From Thermoplasmata archaeon (lineage in GTDB: Archaea > Thermoplasmatota > Thermoplasmata > Thermoplasmatales > Thermoplasmataceae): a stretch of DNA of 26,925 bases. Positions 1 to 7,762 of this stretch are shown piece by piece. The position numbers and the translations under genes are program-made. Each line of letters begins with the position of its first letter. The first letter of the stretch is position 1. The notes under the pieces were generated by a model. It was not told the DNA's origin and did not search any database. It saw nothing but the letters and a program-made list of their open reading frames with translations. The DNA is taken from the NCBI GenBank assembly GCA_021806345.1, contig JAJZXP010000029.1, positions 1 to 26,925 of the forward strand. Direction: 5' to 3'.

Positions 1-2
1 TC

Positions 3-89
3 AAAGAAGTTCTTGAGACCTCAAACAGGATAATATATAATGTGGACGGTAACACTAAAAATCCCTATTACCTGATAAAGCAAAACTGA
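3..89 (+). CDS. 3' end of a flanking gene (partial, product unknown)
   Basis: An open frame enters from outside the window and gives 28 residues ending in NPYYLIKQN before TGA at 87-89. The start is missing and 28 residues are too few to name a family. It ends 23 bp before the left attachment repeat, so it most likely belongs to the chromosome flanking the integrated element. The other two plus-strand frames stop within the first 33 bases, which weakly supports this one as coding. Confidence 0.4.
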   Translation, partial: KEVLETSNRIIYNVDGNTKNPYYLIKQN

Positions 90-112
90 TCAAAGAAATT
101 TTTTCTCTTAGA

Positions 113-124
113 CGGGCTCGCCGG
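113..124 (+). repeat. Left attachment site, copy of tRNA-Arg 3' end
   Basis: The sequence cgggctcgccgg is identical to 26799-26810, which covers the discriminator base, the 3' strand of the acceptor stem and the first bases of the T stem of the tRNA-Arg gene. The next six bases agree at four positions (tattcg here, gatttg in the tRNA). No other part of a tRNA is present here. Confidence 0.68.
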
Positions 125-151
125 TATTCGTTTAATTTTTTAAGCGAATAC
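124..151. repeat. Inverted repeat next to the left attachment site
   Basis: gtattcgttta (124-134) and taagcgaatac (141-151) form an 11-bp inverted repeat with one mismatch and a 6-base AT loop. The left arm overlaps the last base of the attachment core. The same word, gtattcgctta, recurs at 26778-26788 next to the right attachment site, so these could be accessory (arm) binding sites for the integrase. That role is inferred. Confidence 0.5.
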
Positions 152-225
152 TATAGAAAACATATCTATACTATTATAACATATAATAATACAGTTAAAT
201 GTAAAGGTCTCTGAGATAGGGCTGC

Positions 226-453
226 ATGATTCCTGACCGTTCACTGACTGAAAAGAAGCTAGAGGACGAGGCGAAGCAGATCGAGGATACGATCATGAAG
301 TCAGAGATCGTTGACACGCCTACGAAGAAGATCATAGAGACGTTTCCAGAGGATTTCAAAGATCTGATCCTTGAGACTGTGCTGAAGCAGATCGTGGAGA
401 ATCCAGAGTTGAAGGAGAGATTCCAGAGGGAACTGGTAGAAGATAAAAAATAG
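226..453 (+). CDS. Small acidic hypothetical protein, 75 aa
   Basis: This 75-residue protein is highly charged, rich in Glu and Lys, and predicted largely helical (for example KKLEDEAKQIEDTIMKSEI). It has no cysteines, signal peptide or membrane segment. I do not recognise the family. It is the first gene inside the left attachment site and converges on the CBS-HEPN gene, with 17 bp between the stop codons. The region upstream (150-210) is very AT-rich and could hold a promoter. Its length and charge resemble small DNA-binding or accessory proteins of mobile elements, but no domain supports a function. Codon use (atc, aag, gag) is slightly more GC-rich than in the genes that follow, which is consistent with real coding. 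Confidence 0.6.
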   Translation: MIPDRSLTEKKLEDEAKQIEDTIMKSEIVDTPTKKIIETFPEDFKDLILETVLKQIVENPELKERFQRELVEDKK

Positions 454-470
454 CTCTATTGTTGCTTATT

Positions 471-1313
471 TTAGGTCATTGGAAATACCTCATGAATAAT
501 TTCGGTGCATTCATTTAAAAATCTTAGTAGTTGTTCCAAATTTTCCTGAGCACTTGAGTATGATAACTGATCTTTAATATGCATCGTCCTATTTCTTATT
601 TCTTTGAATTCCCTTATTCTGTCCCAATCACTTTGATTATTGAGTTTACCTTTGAAAAAATAGTACAAGGATAATTCTTGCCAGAACGTTAATTCATCGA
701 AAATGTCAGTGTAAAAACCTTTTTCTCGAGCTTTGCTATACTTACCATCTAAATTTTCAAATTTAAAACTATTATTCAGACCTTCTTTATCTATAACTTT
801 GGAAATTTGTTGAAATAGATCTGACAGGAATTTCTCGTAACCTTTAGAAAGTTCGTTATTTTTCTGTCTAAGGTAATGTCTTATCGCATATTCAGCATGC
901 AAAGATGTGACGTAAAGTGGAAGAAAAGAAAGTAACTTATTCAAATCAGACATGTTAACGAAGCCCACAATATTGTTATACTCCAAAATAAAGTAAAATC
1001 CATCTTTCTCTAAATAGGATAGCAAAGCAGCGATACCGGTATCCCTTGCAAGAAGATTTTCTTTCTTAATATCTTCTTCACAGTCTGTTTTTCGATCATA
1101 GTATTTATGCATACTCGCTGGATCACCAATAGGGACGATATCATAATCGCAATCCTGTGAGATCTGCCTAGCTTTATCAATATCAGGCGCGAATTTTAAG
1201 TTCTCGGTCTTCGTCATTATGTCCTTTACGCTAAACACTTCATTAATCTGGGAAATTATATAGTCATAATTGGGTCGATGTTTATCCATACTATAGATAA
1301 TACATAAAATCAA
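471..1313 (-). CDS. CBS-domain protein fused to a HEPN-type C-terminal domain
   Basis: The 280-residue protein appears to have two parts. Residues 28-135 look like a CBS pair: a first half with VKDIMTKTENLKFAPD and DYDIVPIGD, and a second half ending YFILEYNNIVGFVNMSDLN, the usual hydrophobic-IVG-x-x-SDL ending. CBS pairs bind adenosyl nucleotides and act as regulatory sensors. The rest is helical and ends with RNRTMH at residues 240-245, which fits the R-x(4-6)-H motif of HEPN RNases, followed by an amphipathic helix. HEPN proteins are common toxins and antiviral RNases, often beside an MNT antitoxin; none is present here, so the CBS part may restrain activity instead. Start: ATG at 1313 is used, but ATG at 1289 (MDKHRPNYD) is equally possible. 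The CBS call is firm; nuclease activity is inferred from the motif alone. Confidence 0.72.
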   Translation of the reverse strand: MILCIIYSMDKHRPNYDYIISQINEVFSVKDIMTKTENLKFAPDIDKARQISQDCDYDIVPIGDPASMHKYYDRKTDCEEDIKKENLLARDTGIAALLSYLEKDGFYFILEYNNIVGFVNMSDLNKLLSFLPLYVTSLHAEYAIRHYLRQKNNELSKGYEKFLSDLFQQISKVIDKEGLNNSFKFENLDGKYSKAREKGFYTDIFDELTFWQELSLYYFFKGKLNNQSDWDRIREFKEIRNRTMHIKDQLSYSSAQENLEQLLRFLNECTEIIHEVFPMT

Positions 1314-1621
1314 TAAGAAATTTAACCGAGATTCGTTAACAGGAACGAAAATTTTTCTGAAGAAGCATTTTTCGACTGAAAGTTTCAGGATTATAATGAT
1401 AAATGATTCTTATCTGTCAGTTTCTTATGGTATAATCTTCATCGTCCCAATGGTAATTATTTGTTACTGTTTTTAATGTTGGAACAAGAATATCCGTGGC
1501 AGAGATCCCAGATAGATATCGGAAGATTGCAGATGCATTCAGATTGAAATTATACCCTAAGATTGTGCGAAGTTAGAATTAATACTTTATAGCATTGAGT
1601 TTTCAGCGTAGTAGATCGGTA
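1314..1621. other. Intergenic region, possible gene fragment
   Basis: These 308 bases separate the start of the CBS-HEPN gene from the end of the TrmB-like gene. No complete gene is visible. On the plus strand, 1457-1576 is open without a usual upstream start and encodes a protein-like tail (AEIPDRYRKIADAFRLKLYP), which may be a leftover 3' end of a lost gene. The first 100 bases are AT-rich and would hold the promoter of the CBS-HEPN gene. I could not identify the fragment's family. Confidence 0.3.
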
Positions 1622-2425
1622 CTATCTGACTTTAGCCGTGCTCCATAAAAAATTGAATAGATCGCCCATACCGTTTGCAAAAAATCTGGAGTTGGTCCAA
1701 ATTGCGACATGCAAATTTTCGTGCATCTTCAAACTGTTAGTATTTAGGAGCGGTAATGAAACAGAGCACCCATCATATATAGTAAGGTCAATAGGTACTC
1801 GCTTTAAATATCTGAGCTCTGCAATTTTGCTAAATTGCGATAAAACAGAATTATTTTTCTTGCCAATTTCAGCAATAATTTTTATGTCAACTCCTTGTCG
1901 ACATTTTTCTGACATTAATTCAAAAATTCCTCCGTTATGAAATCGTCTAATACTATCATTCACCGTCATTAATGTCCTCACTGATGTTTTTGACCTCAAA
2001 ATCTCATCTTTCATAAAAGAGAAAATTCTTGGACGTCCTCTTAGGATAATATATTTTCCTACATTTTTACTGTCTTCATTCTCAAAATTTAGGTTTTTTA
2101 TATCTTCAAGCAGACTTGATTCAATAAGTTTAACGGACTTTAGACGATACTCTTCTCTTTCGATAAATGTTTCTATAACAGGAATTGGGTTCTTAGGATT
2201 ATAAAGAACAGGATTTTCTAACGATTCTTCAACGAGGTCTAATTTCTGCAATTTCTTTAACAGATGATAAGCCTCCGTACGATCTATATTAAGATGTTCA
2301 GCTATTTGACTGGCTTTTGCTTTGCCTAATTTAATGCTAGTTAAATAAACCTTGGTCGTTGCCTCGGATATTCCAAATTGATGAAAAATTTCGGTAATTC
2401 TTTCATATAAATTATTATCTGACAT
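1622..2425 (-). CDS. TrmB-family transcriptional regulator
   Basis: The 267-residue protein begins with a winged helix-turn-helix typical of TrmB: GISEATTKVYLTSIKLGKAK followed by SQIAEHLNIDRTEAYHLLKKL (about residues 18-62). A short charged linker helix follows (residues 80-110), then a C-terminal effector domain (about 120-267) resembling the PLD-like fold of TrmB proteins. It lacks the long sugar-binding C-terminus of the maltose/trehalose TrmB of Thermococcales and matches the shorter class. It is divergent from the transporter-led catabolic operon, and a perfect palindrome lies 10 bp upstream of its ATG. The simplest reading is that it represses or activates that operon, and perhaps itself, in response to a small-molecule substrate. 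The ligand is unknown. Confidence 0.87.
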   Translation of the reverse strand: MSDNNLYERITEIFHQFGISEATTKVYLTSIKLGKAKASQIAEHLNIDRTEAYHLLKKLQKLDLVEESLENPVLYNPKNPIPVIETFIEREEYRLKSVKLIESSLLEDIKNLNFENEDSKNVGKYIILRGRPRIFSFMKDEILRSKTSVRTLMTVNDSIRRFHNGGIFELMSEKCRQGVDIKIIAEIGKKNNSVLSQFSKIAELRYLKRVPIDLTIYDGCSVSLPLLNTNSLKMHENLHVAIWTNSRFFANGMGDLFNFLWSTAKVR

Positions 2426-2434
2426 ATTTCTACT

Positions 2435-2456
2435 GTGTGTTATAAACGTAACACAC
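2435..2456. promoter_or_regulatory. Palindromic operator around the catabolic operon TATA box
   Basis: gtgtgtta (2435-2442) and taacacac (2449-2456) are perfect 8-bp inverted repeats separated by taaacg. The sequence ttataaac (2440-2447) inside the palindrome is a good archaeal TATA box. It is about 49 bp upstream of the transporter ATG, giving a predicted transcript start near 2469. A regulator bound here would compete with TBP. The site lies between the divergent TrmB-like and transporter genes, so the TrmB-like protein is the natural ligand. The palindrome is seen; the binding is inferred. Confidence 0.68.
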
Positions 2457-2492
2457 TTATGATTATTAACCTTTTTTGCGTCAACATATTTG

Positions 2493-3932
2493 ATGTCATC
2501 TTCTAAGGAGTATGATCAATATTTAGACGCAAAGTCAAAAATTGCTCGTTTTGTCTATTCCAATCTCAATGTCTCTGCTAGAACGATAATGCTATTAGCG
2601 ATAGGCGGAATGATTGTTGATGCTTGGGATGCAGCTGCTTTCGGGTTTGGAACTACTTTTTTCATCAGCACTTTTCATCCGACAGCCACATACTTGGGAC
2701 TTTCTATAGTTGCGGTGAACATTGGTGCTGTGGTAGGGTCTATAACTGGTGGTTTTCTAGTTGATCGAATCGGGAGAAAATTAATGTTCATTGTGAATAT
2801 GATACTTTTCGTGCTGATGGCTTTTCTTGCAGCAGTGTCGCAGAACCTTTTAGAGTTTTTTATATTCAGAGCTTTATTAGGGTTTCCAGTTGGGGCTGAC
2901 GAGCCTGACGGTGTAAATTATTTATTTGAGTTTTCAGAACAAAAACAAAGATTAAAGTGGAGTAGTTCAGTTGCATTTTCATTTGGTGTTATGTATCCCA
3001 TTGCAGCTCTAGGAACTTTGGGACTTTTTGAAATTTTTGGCTCAAATCCACTTGTATGGAGATTGAATATAGCCATAGGAGGAATTATCGCTTTAATTCT
3101 TCTAATATTCAGAACTAGGATGCCGGAATCTGCACTCTGGTTAGCTAACAGAGGCAAGTTCAAGGACAGCAAATCGGTCTTAAAAAAGATATACGGTAAA
3201 GTTCCAGAAGGTGTTCCAGACGTTAATTATGACTTGAGAAAAACAAAGATACGAGATGTTTTTGGAGTGTTTAAGAAGGGTTATAATAGAGTCTTATTAC
3301 ACAGCTGGACAAATGATGTAGTTGTTGCCTATACTACATGGTCTTTTGGTATATTTCTACCACTTGCCCTTGCTGAATCTCATTTTGGTGGCGGAGGAAT
3401 TAGAACCTCTTTATATTTTGATGCTTTTATATATACAGGGGCACTGATCGGTGCCATAGTTGCGATGAAGGGCATACATACTGGGCTGAGGAAATGGACA
3501 GCGATAATGAATTTATTACTAGCAGTATCATTAGTCTTTGTTTTTCTTTCTGGCTCTAAGATAATACCATTTGTATATATTGTACCATCAGCCTGGTTTG
3601 TCCTCTTCTTTACGTTTACAGGGCCATTTACATACTGGGGAATAGTAAACACTCAGATACCTACGACGATGAGGGGGATAATTAATGGTTGGACTCTAGG
3701 TCTAAATAAAGGTTTTGCAATCATCGCTTCACTTTTGGCCGCCTTCATAGTCCTAACTGTAGGTATTACGGGAACAGTCTGGATACCACTAGGGTTAGTG
3801 TTAGGAACCATGATCGTCTCAATAGTGTACGGAAGAGATGGTGATAAATTAAGTGCTGCAGATGTCGATATAAAAGGACTGACCATATTTGACGGATCTG
3901 ATTCCGTGATAAACGAGAAGAAGGATGAGTGA
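2493..3932 (+). CDS. MFS transporter (sugar/organic acid type)
   Basis: This 479-residue membrane protein has about twelve hydrophobic segments and the MFS motif A after the second one, GGFLVDRIGRKLMF (about residues 90-103). A second half-motif, FRTRMPESALWLANRGK, resembles the PESPRWL signature at the end of TM6 in sugar-porter and aromatic-acid transporters. A charged central loop (about residues 230-260) divides the two six-helix halves. It is first in an operon with two BKACE-family enzymes, so it probably imports their substrate, likely an organic acid. ATG at 2493 is chosen over the in-frame TTG at 2490 because it is the stronger start codon. The palindrome at 2435-2456 lies at its promoter. 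The substrate cannot be read from the sequence. Confidence 0.9.
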   Translation: MSSSKEYDQYLDAKSKIARFVYSNLNVSARTIMLLAIGGMIVDAWDAAAFGFGTTFFISTFHPTATYLGLSIVAVNIGAVVGSITGGFLVDRIGRKLMFIVNMILFVLMAFLAAVSQNLLEFFIFRALLGFPVGADEPDGVNYLFEFSEQKQRLKWSSSVAFSFGVMYPIAALGTLGLFEIFGSNPLVWRLNIAIGGIIALILLIFRTRMPESALWLANRGKFKDSKSVLKKIYGKVPEGVPDVNYDLRKTKIRDVFGVFKKGYNRVLLHSWTNDVVVAYTTWSFGIFLPLALAESHFGGGGIRTSLYFDAFIYTGALIGAIVAMKGIHTGLRKWTAIMNLLLAVSLVFVFLSGSKIIPFVYIVPSAWFVLFFTFTGPFTYWGIVNTQIPTTMRGIINGWTLGLNKGFAIIASLLAAFIVLTVGITGTVWIPLGLVLGTMIVSIVYGRDGDKLSAADVDIKGLTIFDGSDSVINEKKDE

Positions 3933-3938
3933 GACTAT

Positions 3939-4820
3939 ATGGATAAATTAATAGTTACAGCAACTCTTGATTCACAAGCTTCATATCCAAACAATAAGTA
4001 TTGCCCCAAATATACCCAAATAGAAGAGATAATTGATCAATATGTAAAATGTGTGGAAGCAGGTGCTAGCATAGTGCACATTCACGGAGTAAGGACATTA
4101 GAAAGATCAATGCAAGAAGATTTCAAACAAGTACCGAGAGCTGATGTTAATGGTTGGAAGAGAATCATGGATGGAATTATCGAAAGATCTCCAGTGAGAC
4201 CAATAATACAATTTGGTTCTGCGAGTACTAGAATACAAGAAAGGATAGAACTGATGAAATTGGGTCCAGAGATGGTGTCTGTGGCATTTAATTCTCATGA
4301 TGAGCATTTCCAGCCAGATCCATCGATTGAAGCAAATGAGATGTATGCTCTTCACACAAGGAATGAGCTAGAATACTATGCAAAAGCTGTGAATGAGCAT
4401 CACGGCAAGTTAGAAATTGAGGTCTTTCAGCCTGGTGCCATATATAACGTAAATTTCATTGATAAGTTGGGGATTTTACCTCATCCTCTATATGTAACAA
4501 TATTTATTGGCTGGCCTGGAGGGAACTGGATGCCACCAACACCGGAAAGTCTACTGTTTATGATAAAATATATGCCAAAGGATGCTAACTGGAACGTTAG
4601 CGTAATGAATCCTGACCATTCCTGGGAAATCTTGTCTCTTGCAATATCAATGGGAGGTCACGTTAGAGTAGGGTACGAGGATAATCCATTTTTGGAACGC
4701 GGAAAATATGCAACAACCTGCTATCAATTAGTAGAAAAGATTATCAGAATAGCAGACGAGCTAGGAAGAGAAATAGCTACTCCGAACGAAGCAAGAAAGA
4801 TAATATGGGGAAGTGATTAG
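3939..4820 (+). CDS. BKACE-family (DUF849) beta-keto acid cleavage enzyme, copy 1
   Basis: The 293-residue protein matches the beta-keto acid cleavage (BKACE, DUF849) TIM barrels, typified by 3-keto-5-aminohexanoate cleavage enzyme (Kce). These Zn enzymes condense a beta-keto acid with acetyl-CoA and release acetoacetate and a new acyl-CoA. The two Zn histidines are in GASIVHIHGV (H47, H49). The C-terminal catalytic block GHVRVGYEDN supplies R243, E247 (third Zn ligand) and D248, spaced as in Kce. Substrate-contact regions such as IIQFGSASTR and FNSHDEHFQPD are unlike the usual N-x-(S/T)-T-G-G segment, which suggests an unusual substrate. It starts 6 bp after the transporter stop and overlaps the start region of its paralogue. 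The family call is strong; the substrate is unknown. Confidence 0.9.
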   Translation: MDKLIVTATLDSQASYPNNKYCPKYTQIEEIIDQYVKCVEAGASIVHIHGVRTLERSMQEDFKQVPRADVNGWKRIMDGIIERSPVRPIIQFGSASTRIQERIELMKLGPEMVSVAFNSHDEHFQPDPSIEANEMYALHTRNELEYYAKAVNEHHGKLEIEVFQPGAIYNVNFIDKLGILPHPLYVTIFIGWPGGNWMPPTPESLLFMIKYMPKDANWNVSVMNPDHSWEILSLAISMGGHVRVGYEDNPFLERGKYATTCYQLVEKIIRIADELGREIATPNEARKIIWGSD

Positions 4821-4821
4821 A

Positions 4822-5691
4822 GTGGATAAACTCATTGTGACCGTTACAGTGGATTCTTCAATGTCCTATCCCAATAATCCTCTAGGTATCAAGGTTGATG
4901 AAATTGAAAAAACGGTAACAGAGTATGTAAATAGTGTTGAAAAAGGTGCTTCGATTGCACATATACACGGAGTTCATTTTCTAGAGGACAAAATTCAGCC
5001 TGACGGTAAAAAGTTATCTAGAATAGACTTTGATGGATGGCAAAAAATGCAGTCTCTGATCAAAGAAGAAACTGATGCAATAATCCAGTTTGGAATCGCG
5101 AGTGCGAGATTTGAGGAGAAAGTTCATCTTATGGAGTTTTCGCCAGAAATGATGTCTATAAATTTCACAGCGCATGACGAATATTTCCAACCTGATCCTA
5201 GATTTCCTCCAAATGAAATGTACTCTATTCACACAAGGGATGAGATCCTCCAATATGTCCAAGAGGCAGAAAAACACAAAGTGAAAGTTGAAGCAGAATG
5301 CTTCAACACCGGGGCATTCTGGAATATTGAATTTGTTAGAAAGTCCACCGGTCTTCTAAAGCCACCCTCATGGGTTACTCTTTTTTTGGGTTGGCCTGGT
5401 GGATCTTGGACTCCACCAACCCCAGATGCCCTTATTTATCTTGTCGGTCATCTCCCCAAAGGTGTTAATTGGAACGTAAGTGTCATGGATCCTAACTCTC
5501 AATGGCAAATCTTAAGTCTGGCAATAGCTCTTGGTGGACATGTTAGGGTTGGGTGGGAGGATAACCCGTACCTACCAAACAAAAGACCAGCGCATAATTG
5601 GGAATTAGTTGAGCACATTGTTAAAATAGCCAAAGATCTAGGAAGAGATGTAGCTACGCCAGATGAGGCACGTGATATAATTAAATTATAA
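4822..5691 (+). CDS. BKACE-family (DUF849) beta-keto acid cleavage enzyme, copy 2
   Basis: A 289-residue paralogue of the preceding gene, with the same N-terminus (DKLIVTVTVDSSMSYPNN). It keeps the Zn histidines in GASIAHIHGV (H47, H49) and the catalytic block RVGWEDN (R242, E246, D247), so both copies look active. The start is set at GTG 4822 by alignment with the first copy (MDKLIVTATLDS against VDKLIVTVTVDS). GTG at 4813, overlapping the upstream stop codon, would add three residues (VIR). The copies differ in the loop that should contact the substrate (FGSASTR against FGIASAR) and in HEHFQPDPSIEANEM against DEYFQPDPRFPPNEM. They could form a heteromer or act on successive intermediates. 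The pair probably arose by tandem duplication followed by long divergence. Confidence 0.89.
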   Translation: MDKLIVTVTVDSSMSYPNNPLGIKVDEIEKTVTEYVNSVEKGASIAHIHGVHFLEDKIQPDGKKLSRIDFDGWQKMQSLIKEETDAIIQFGIASARFEEKVHLMEFSPEMMSINFTAHDEYFQPDPRFPPNEMYSIHTRDEILQYVQEAEKHKVKVEAECFNTGAFWNIEFVRKSTGLLKPPSWVTLFLGWPGGSWTPPTPDALIYLVGHLPKGVNWNVSVMDPNSQWQILSLAIALGGHVRVGWEDNPYLPNKRPAHNWELVEHIVKIAKDLGRDVATPDEARDIIKL

Positions 5692-5710
5692 ACCTTGAGG
5701 TGTATCTTAC

Positions 5711-6673
5711 TTGGAATATGAATTGGCCTTAAAAATTTATAAAAACATGCTCCTTAGTAGAGCATTAGATGAAAAATGTAAGCAATTACTTAAGTCAAAT
5801 GTTTTCGTACCGAATTTCCACTCAGGTACCGGTCAGGAGGCCACAAGCGTGGTGCCTCCAATAGCCTTAGATAAACAAGATTACTATTTTTATACACATA
5901 GGGATTATGGTGGCTTAATTGCCAGGGGATTATCGCTGATAGAAATTGTTGGGGATTTGATGCTGAAGAAGAGCGGATCAAACCAAGGGTTTGGTGGAAT
6001 TATGCATAGCGTTTCACCTCATTTAGGTATAGTAGGTAGAAATGGAGTATTTGGTAGCAGATTCGGAATCGCTGCTGGCGTTGCATTAAAAATTAAACTT
6101 AAGAATCAAAAGAACGTCGTCCTTTGTGCATATGGAGAGGCTGAAGGAACTAGGGGGCCTATATACGAAGCTTTAAATTTTAGCGTTCTTAAGGAATTAC
6201 CAATTATTTTCTTAGCAGAGAATAATGGATTTTCGATATCTGCGAGAACAAACGAATTATATGCTGGAGGTAATATGAGTGATTTACTCAGAGGTTTTGA
6301 TATTCCTATAGAGTCTGTAGACGGAAACAACGTTCTAGAAATCTGGGAAAGTGTGAATAGGCTAAGAGAAGAATCTGTAAAACATCAAAAACCAACTCTT
6401 CTTGAATGCAGAACCTATAGAATAGATCCCCACATTCCAACCGATAGAGAATCTTATAGATCTAAGGACGAGGTTTCGAAGCAAAAAGAAAGGGACCCCA
6501 TTCTGAAATTTGAACAGTACCTCACTTCGGAGTTAAACGTGAAGGATAATGATCTATCAAGAATGAAAGAATCGGCAAAGAAAGAAATTGATGAAGCGTT
6601 CACGAAAGTTTTACTAGATCCTTATGCCACACTCGAGGAAATGGCAAGATATGTCTATTTCAGTAGGGCGTGA
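5711..6673 (+). CDS. 2-oxoacid dehydrogenase E1, alpha subunit (pyruvate/acetoin type)
   Basis: The 320-residue protein is the thiamine-diphosphate-binding subunit of an alpha2beta2 E1 of the pyruvate, branched-chain 2-oxoacid or acetoin dehydrogenase group. Visible landmarks are FHSGTGQEATSV, THRDYGGLIARG, GFGGIMH and the cofactor region VVLCAYGEAEGTRGPIYEALN running to LAENNGF. The usual GDG of the ThDP/Mg site reads GEA here. Glu for Asp occurs in some branched-chain E1s, but loss of the second glycine is unusual. The start is TTG at 5711, preceded by gaggtg about 10 bases upstream; no in-frame ATG is nearby. It overlaps the beta-subunit start. No E2 acyltransferase or E3 follows, so it must borrow them from the host or run a reaction that does not need them. 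Confidence 0.88.
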   Translation: MEYELALKIYKNMLLSRALDEKCKQLLKSNVFVPNFHSGTGQEATSVVPPIALDKQDYYFYTHRDYGGLIARGLSLIEIVGDLMLKKSGSNQGFGGIMHSVSPHLGIVGRNGVFGSRFGIAAGVALKIKLKNQKNVVLCAYGEAEGTRGPIYEALNFSVLKELPIIFLAENNGFSISARTNELYAGGNMSDLLRGFDIPIESVDGNNVLEIWESVNRLREESVKHQKPTLLECRTYRIDPHIPTDRESYRSKDEVSKQKERDPILKFEQYLTSELNVKDNDLSRMKESAKKEIDEAFTKVLLDPYATLEEMARYVYFSRA

Positions 6674-7658
6674 TTTAAAATTGTTGAAACATACTTTTAG
6701 AGATGCACTGAATAAAGCACTCGCCGAGGAGCTAAACGCAAATGATAACTTCATCTTGCTTGGGGAAAATATAAAAACAGATGGTGGCTCATATGGAGTT
6801 ACGTCGGGGCTCTCTAAGAGAGTCAGGGATTCTTCGAGAGTAATCGAGACACCTGTTTCAGAAAATCTGATTGTTGAAGCTGCTCTGGGTGCATCTTTGG
6901 TTGGGCTGGACGTTTGTGCAGAAATTTATTCATCCGATTTTTTATTTGCGGCTGGAAACGAGATCTTCAATGATATCCCAAAGTGGAGATTTCAGCATCA
7001 CTGGGAATATCCAATTAATTTGGTTCTTAGGATGCCTACAGGGGCTGGAGTTAGATGGCAGGGACCAGAGCATTCCCAATGTGTTGAGGGGTATCTTCAT
7101 CACGTCCCTGGCCTTACAATAATATTCCCAAGCACTGCATTTGATGCCTATCACAGTCTCAAATACGCGATACATTCGGGAAATCCCATAATTTTTTTAG
7201 AACATAGGAGGTTATATAATTTGCCTTTTGAGCAAAAATACGACGGTGAGAAATTTATTTTGAATAAAGCTAAACTGGTGTCCAAGGGCTCCGACGTTAC
7301 GTTGGTAACTTGGGGCTTTATGCGTTACAGAGCTGAGAAAGTAGTTGACGATCTAAATGAAACTGAAATATCTGTAGAGTTGATAGATCCTGTAACTATT
7401 AAACCTATGGACTTTGATACAATCTTTAAATCTGTTAAAAAGACTGGAAAGTTAGTTATATACGAAGAATCTCCAATCACAGGATCAGTTGGGGCAGAAA
7501 TAATGGCACACGTTTTTGAGGAGTGTCTTATTGAAAAAGGACATGGAAAAAGGGTTGCAATGAAAGATGTCCCGAACTCTTTTAATTTTAACGTCGATTC
7601 GCAGTTAATACCAAACGAGACTTTGCTGAAAGCAACAATTAAGGATATTTGCAAATGA
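6651..7658 (+). CDS. 2-oxoacid dehydrogenase E1, beta subunit
   Basis: This 335-residue protein matches E1 beta (transketolase central and C-terminal domains). It has VIETPVSENLIVEAALGASLVGL, the active-site region GPEHSQCVEGYLHHVPGL with the conserved His, and a C-terminal domain with DVTLVTWG and ELIDPVTIKPMD. ATG 6651 (MSISVGRD) is preferred to ATG 6624 because gagg lies about 12 bases upstream and the extra residues would read through the alpha-subunit tail. The overlap with the alpha gene (6651-6673) implies coupled, equimolar translation. Its family normally works with a lipoyl E2, absent here. With BKACE enzymes nearby, a role in making acetyl-CoA (or another acyl group) from a 2-oxo acid released in the pathway is plausible. 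Confidence 0.89.
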   Translation: MSISVGRDLKLLKHTFRDALNKALAEELNANDNFILLGENIKTDGGSYGVTSGLSKRVRDSSRVIETPVSENLIVEAALGASLVGLDVCAEIYSSDFLFAAGNEIFNDIPKWRFQHHWEYPINLVLRMPTGAGVRWQGPEHSQCVEGYLHHVPGLTIIFPSTAFDAYHSLKYAIHSGNPIIFLEHRRLYNLPFEQKYDGEKFILNKAKLVSKGSDVTLVTWGFMRYRAEKVVDDLNETEISVELIDPVTIKPMDFDTIFKSVKKTGKLVIYEESPITGSVGAEIMAHVFEECLIEKGHGKRVAMKDVPNSFNFNVDSQLIPNETLLKATIKDICK

Positions 7659-7762
7659 AAATTATTGTAAAAGGTGTATTTCAATCATGAGAAAATTGAA
7701 GCGACTTAGATTAATAATGTTAATTTTTAGACTTTGGTTACTTTGCTATTTGGGGTGAGTAA

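Noticed and set aside
7687..7758. 23-aa basic-hydrophobic frame between E1 beta and the FAH gene
   Set aside because: No clear ribosome-binding site, and the composition follows from the AT-rich gap. It could be a leader peptide, but nothing supports that.
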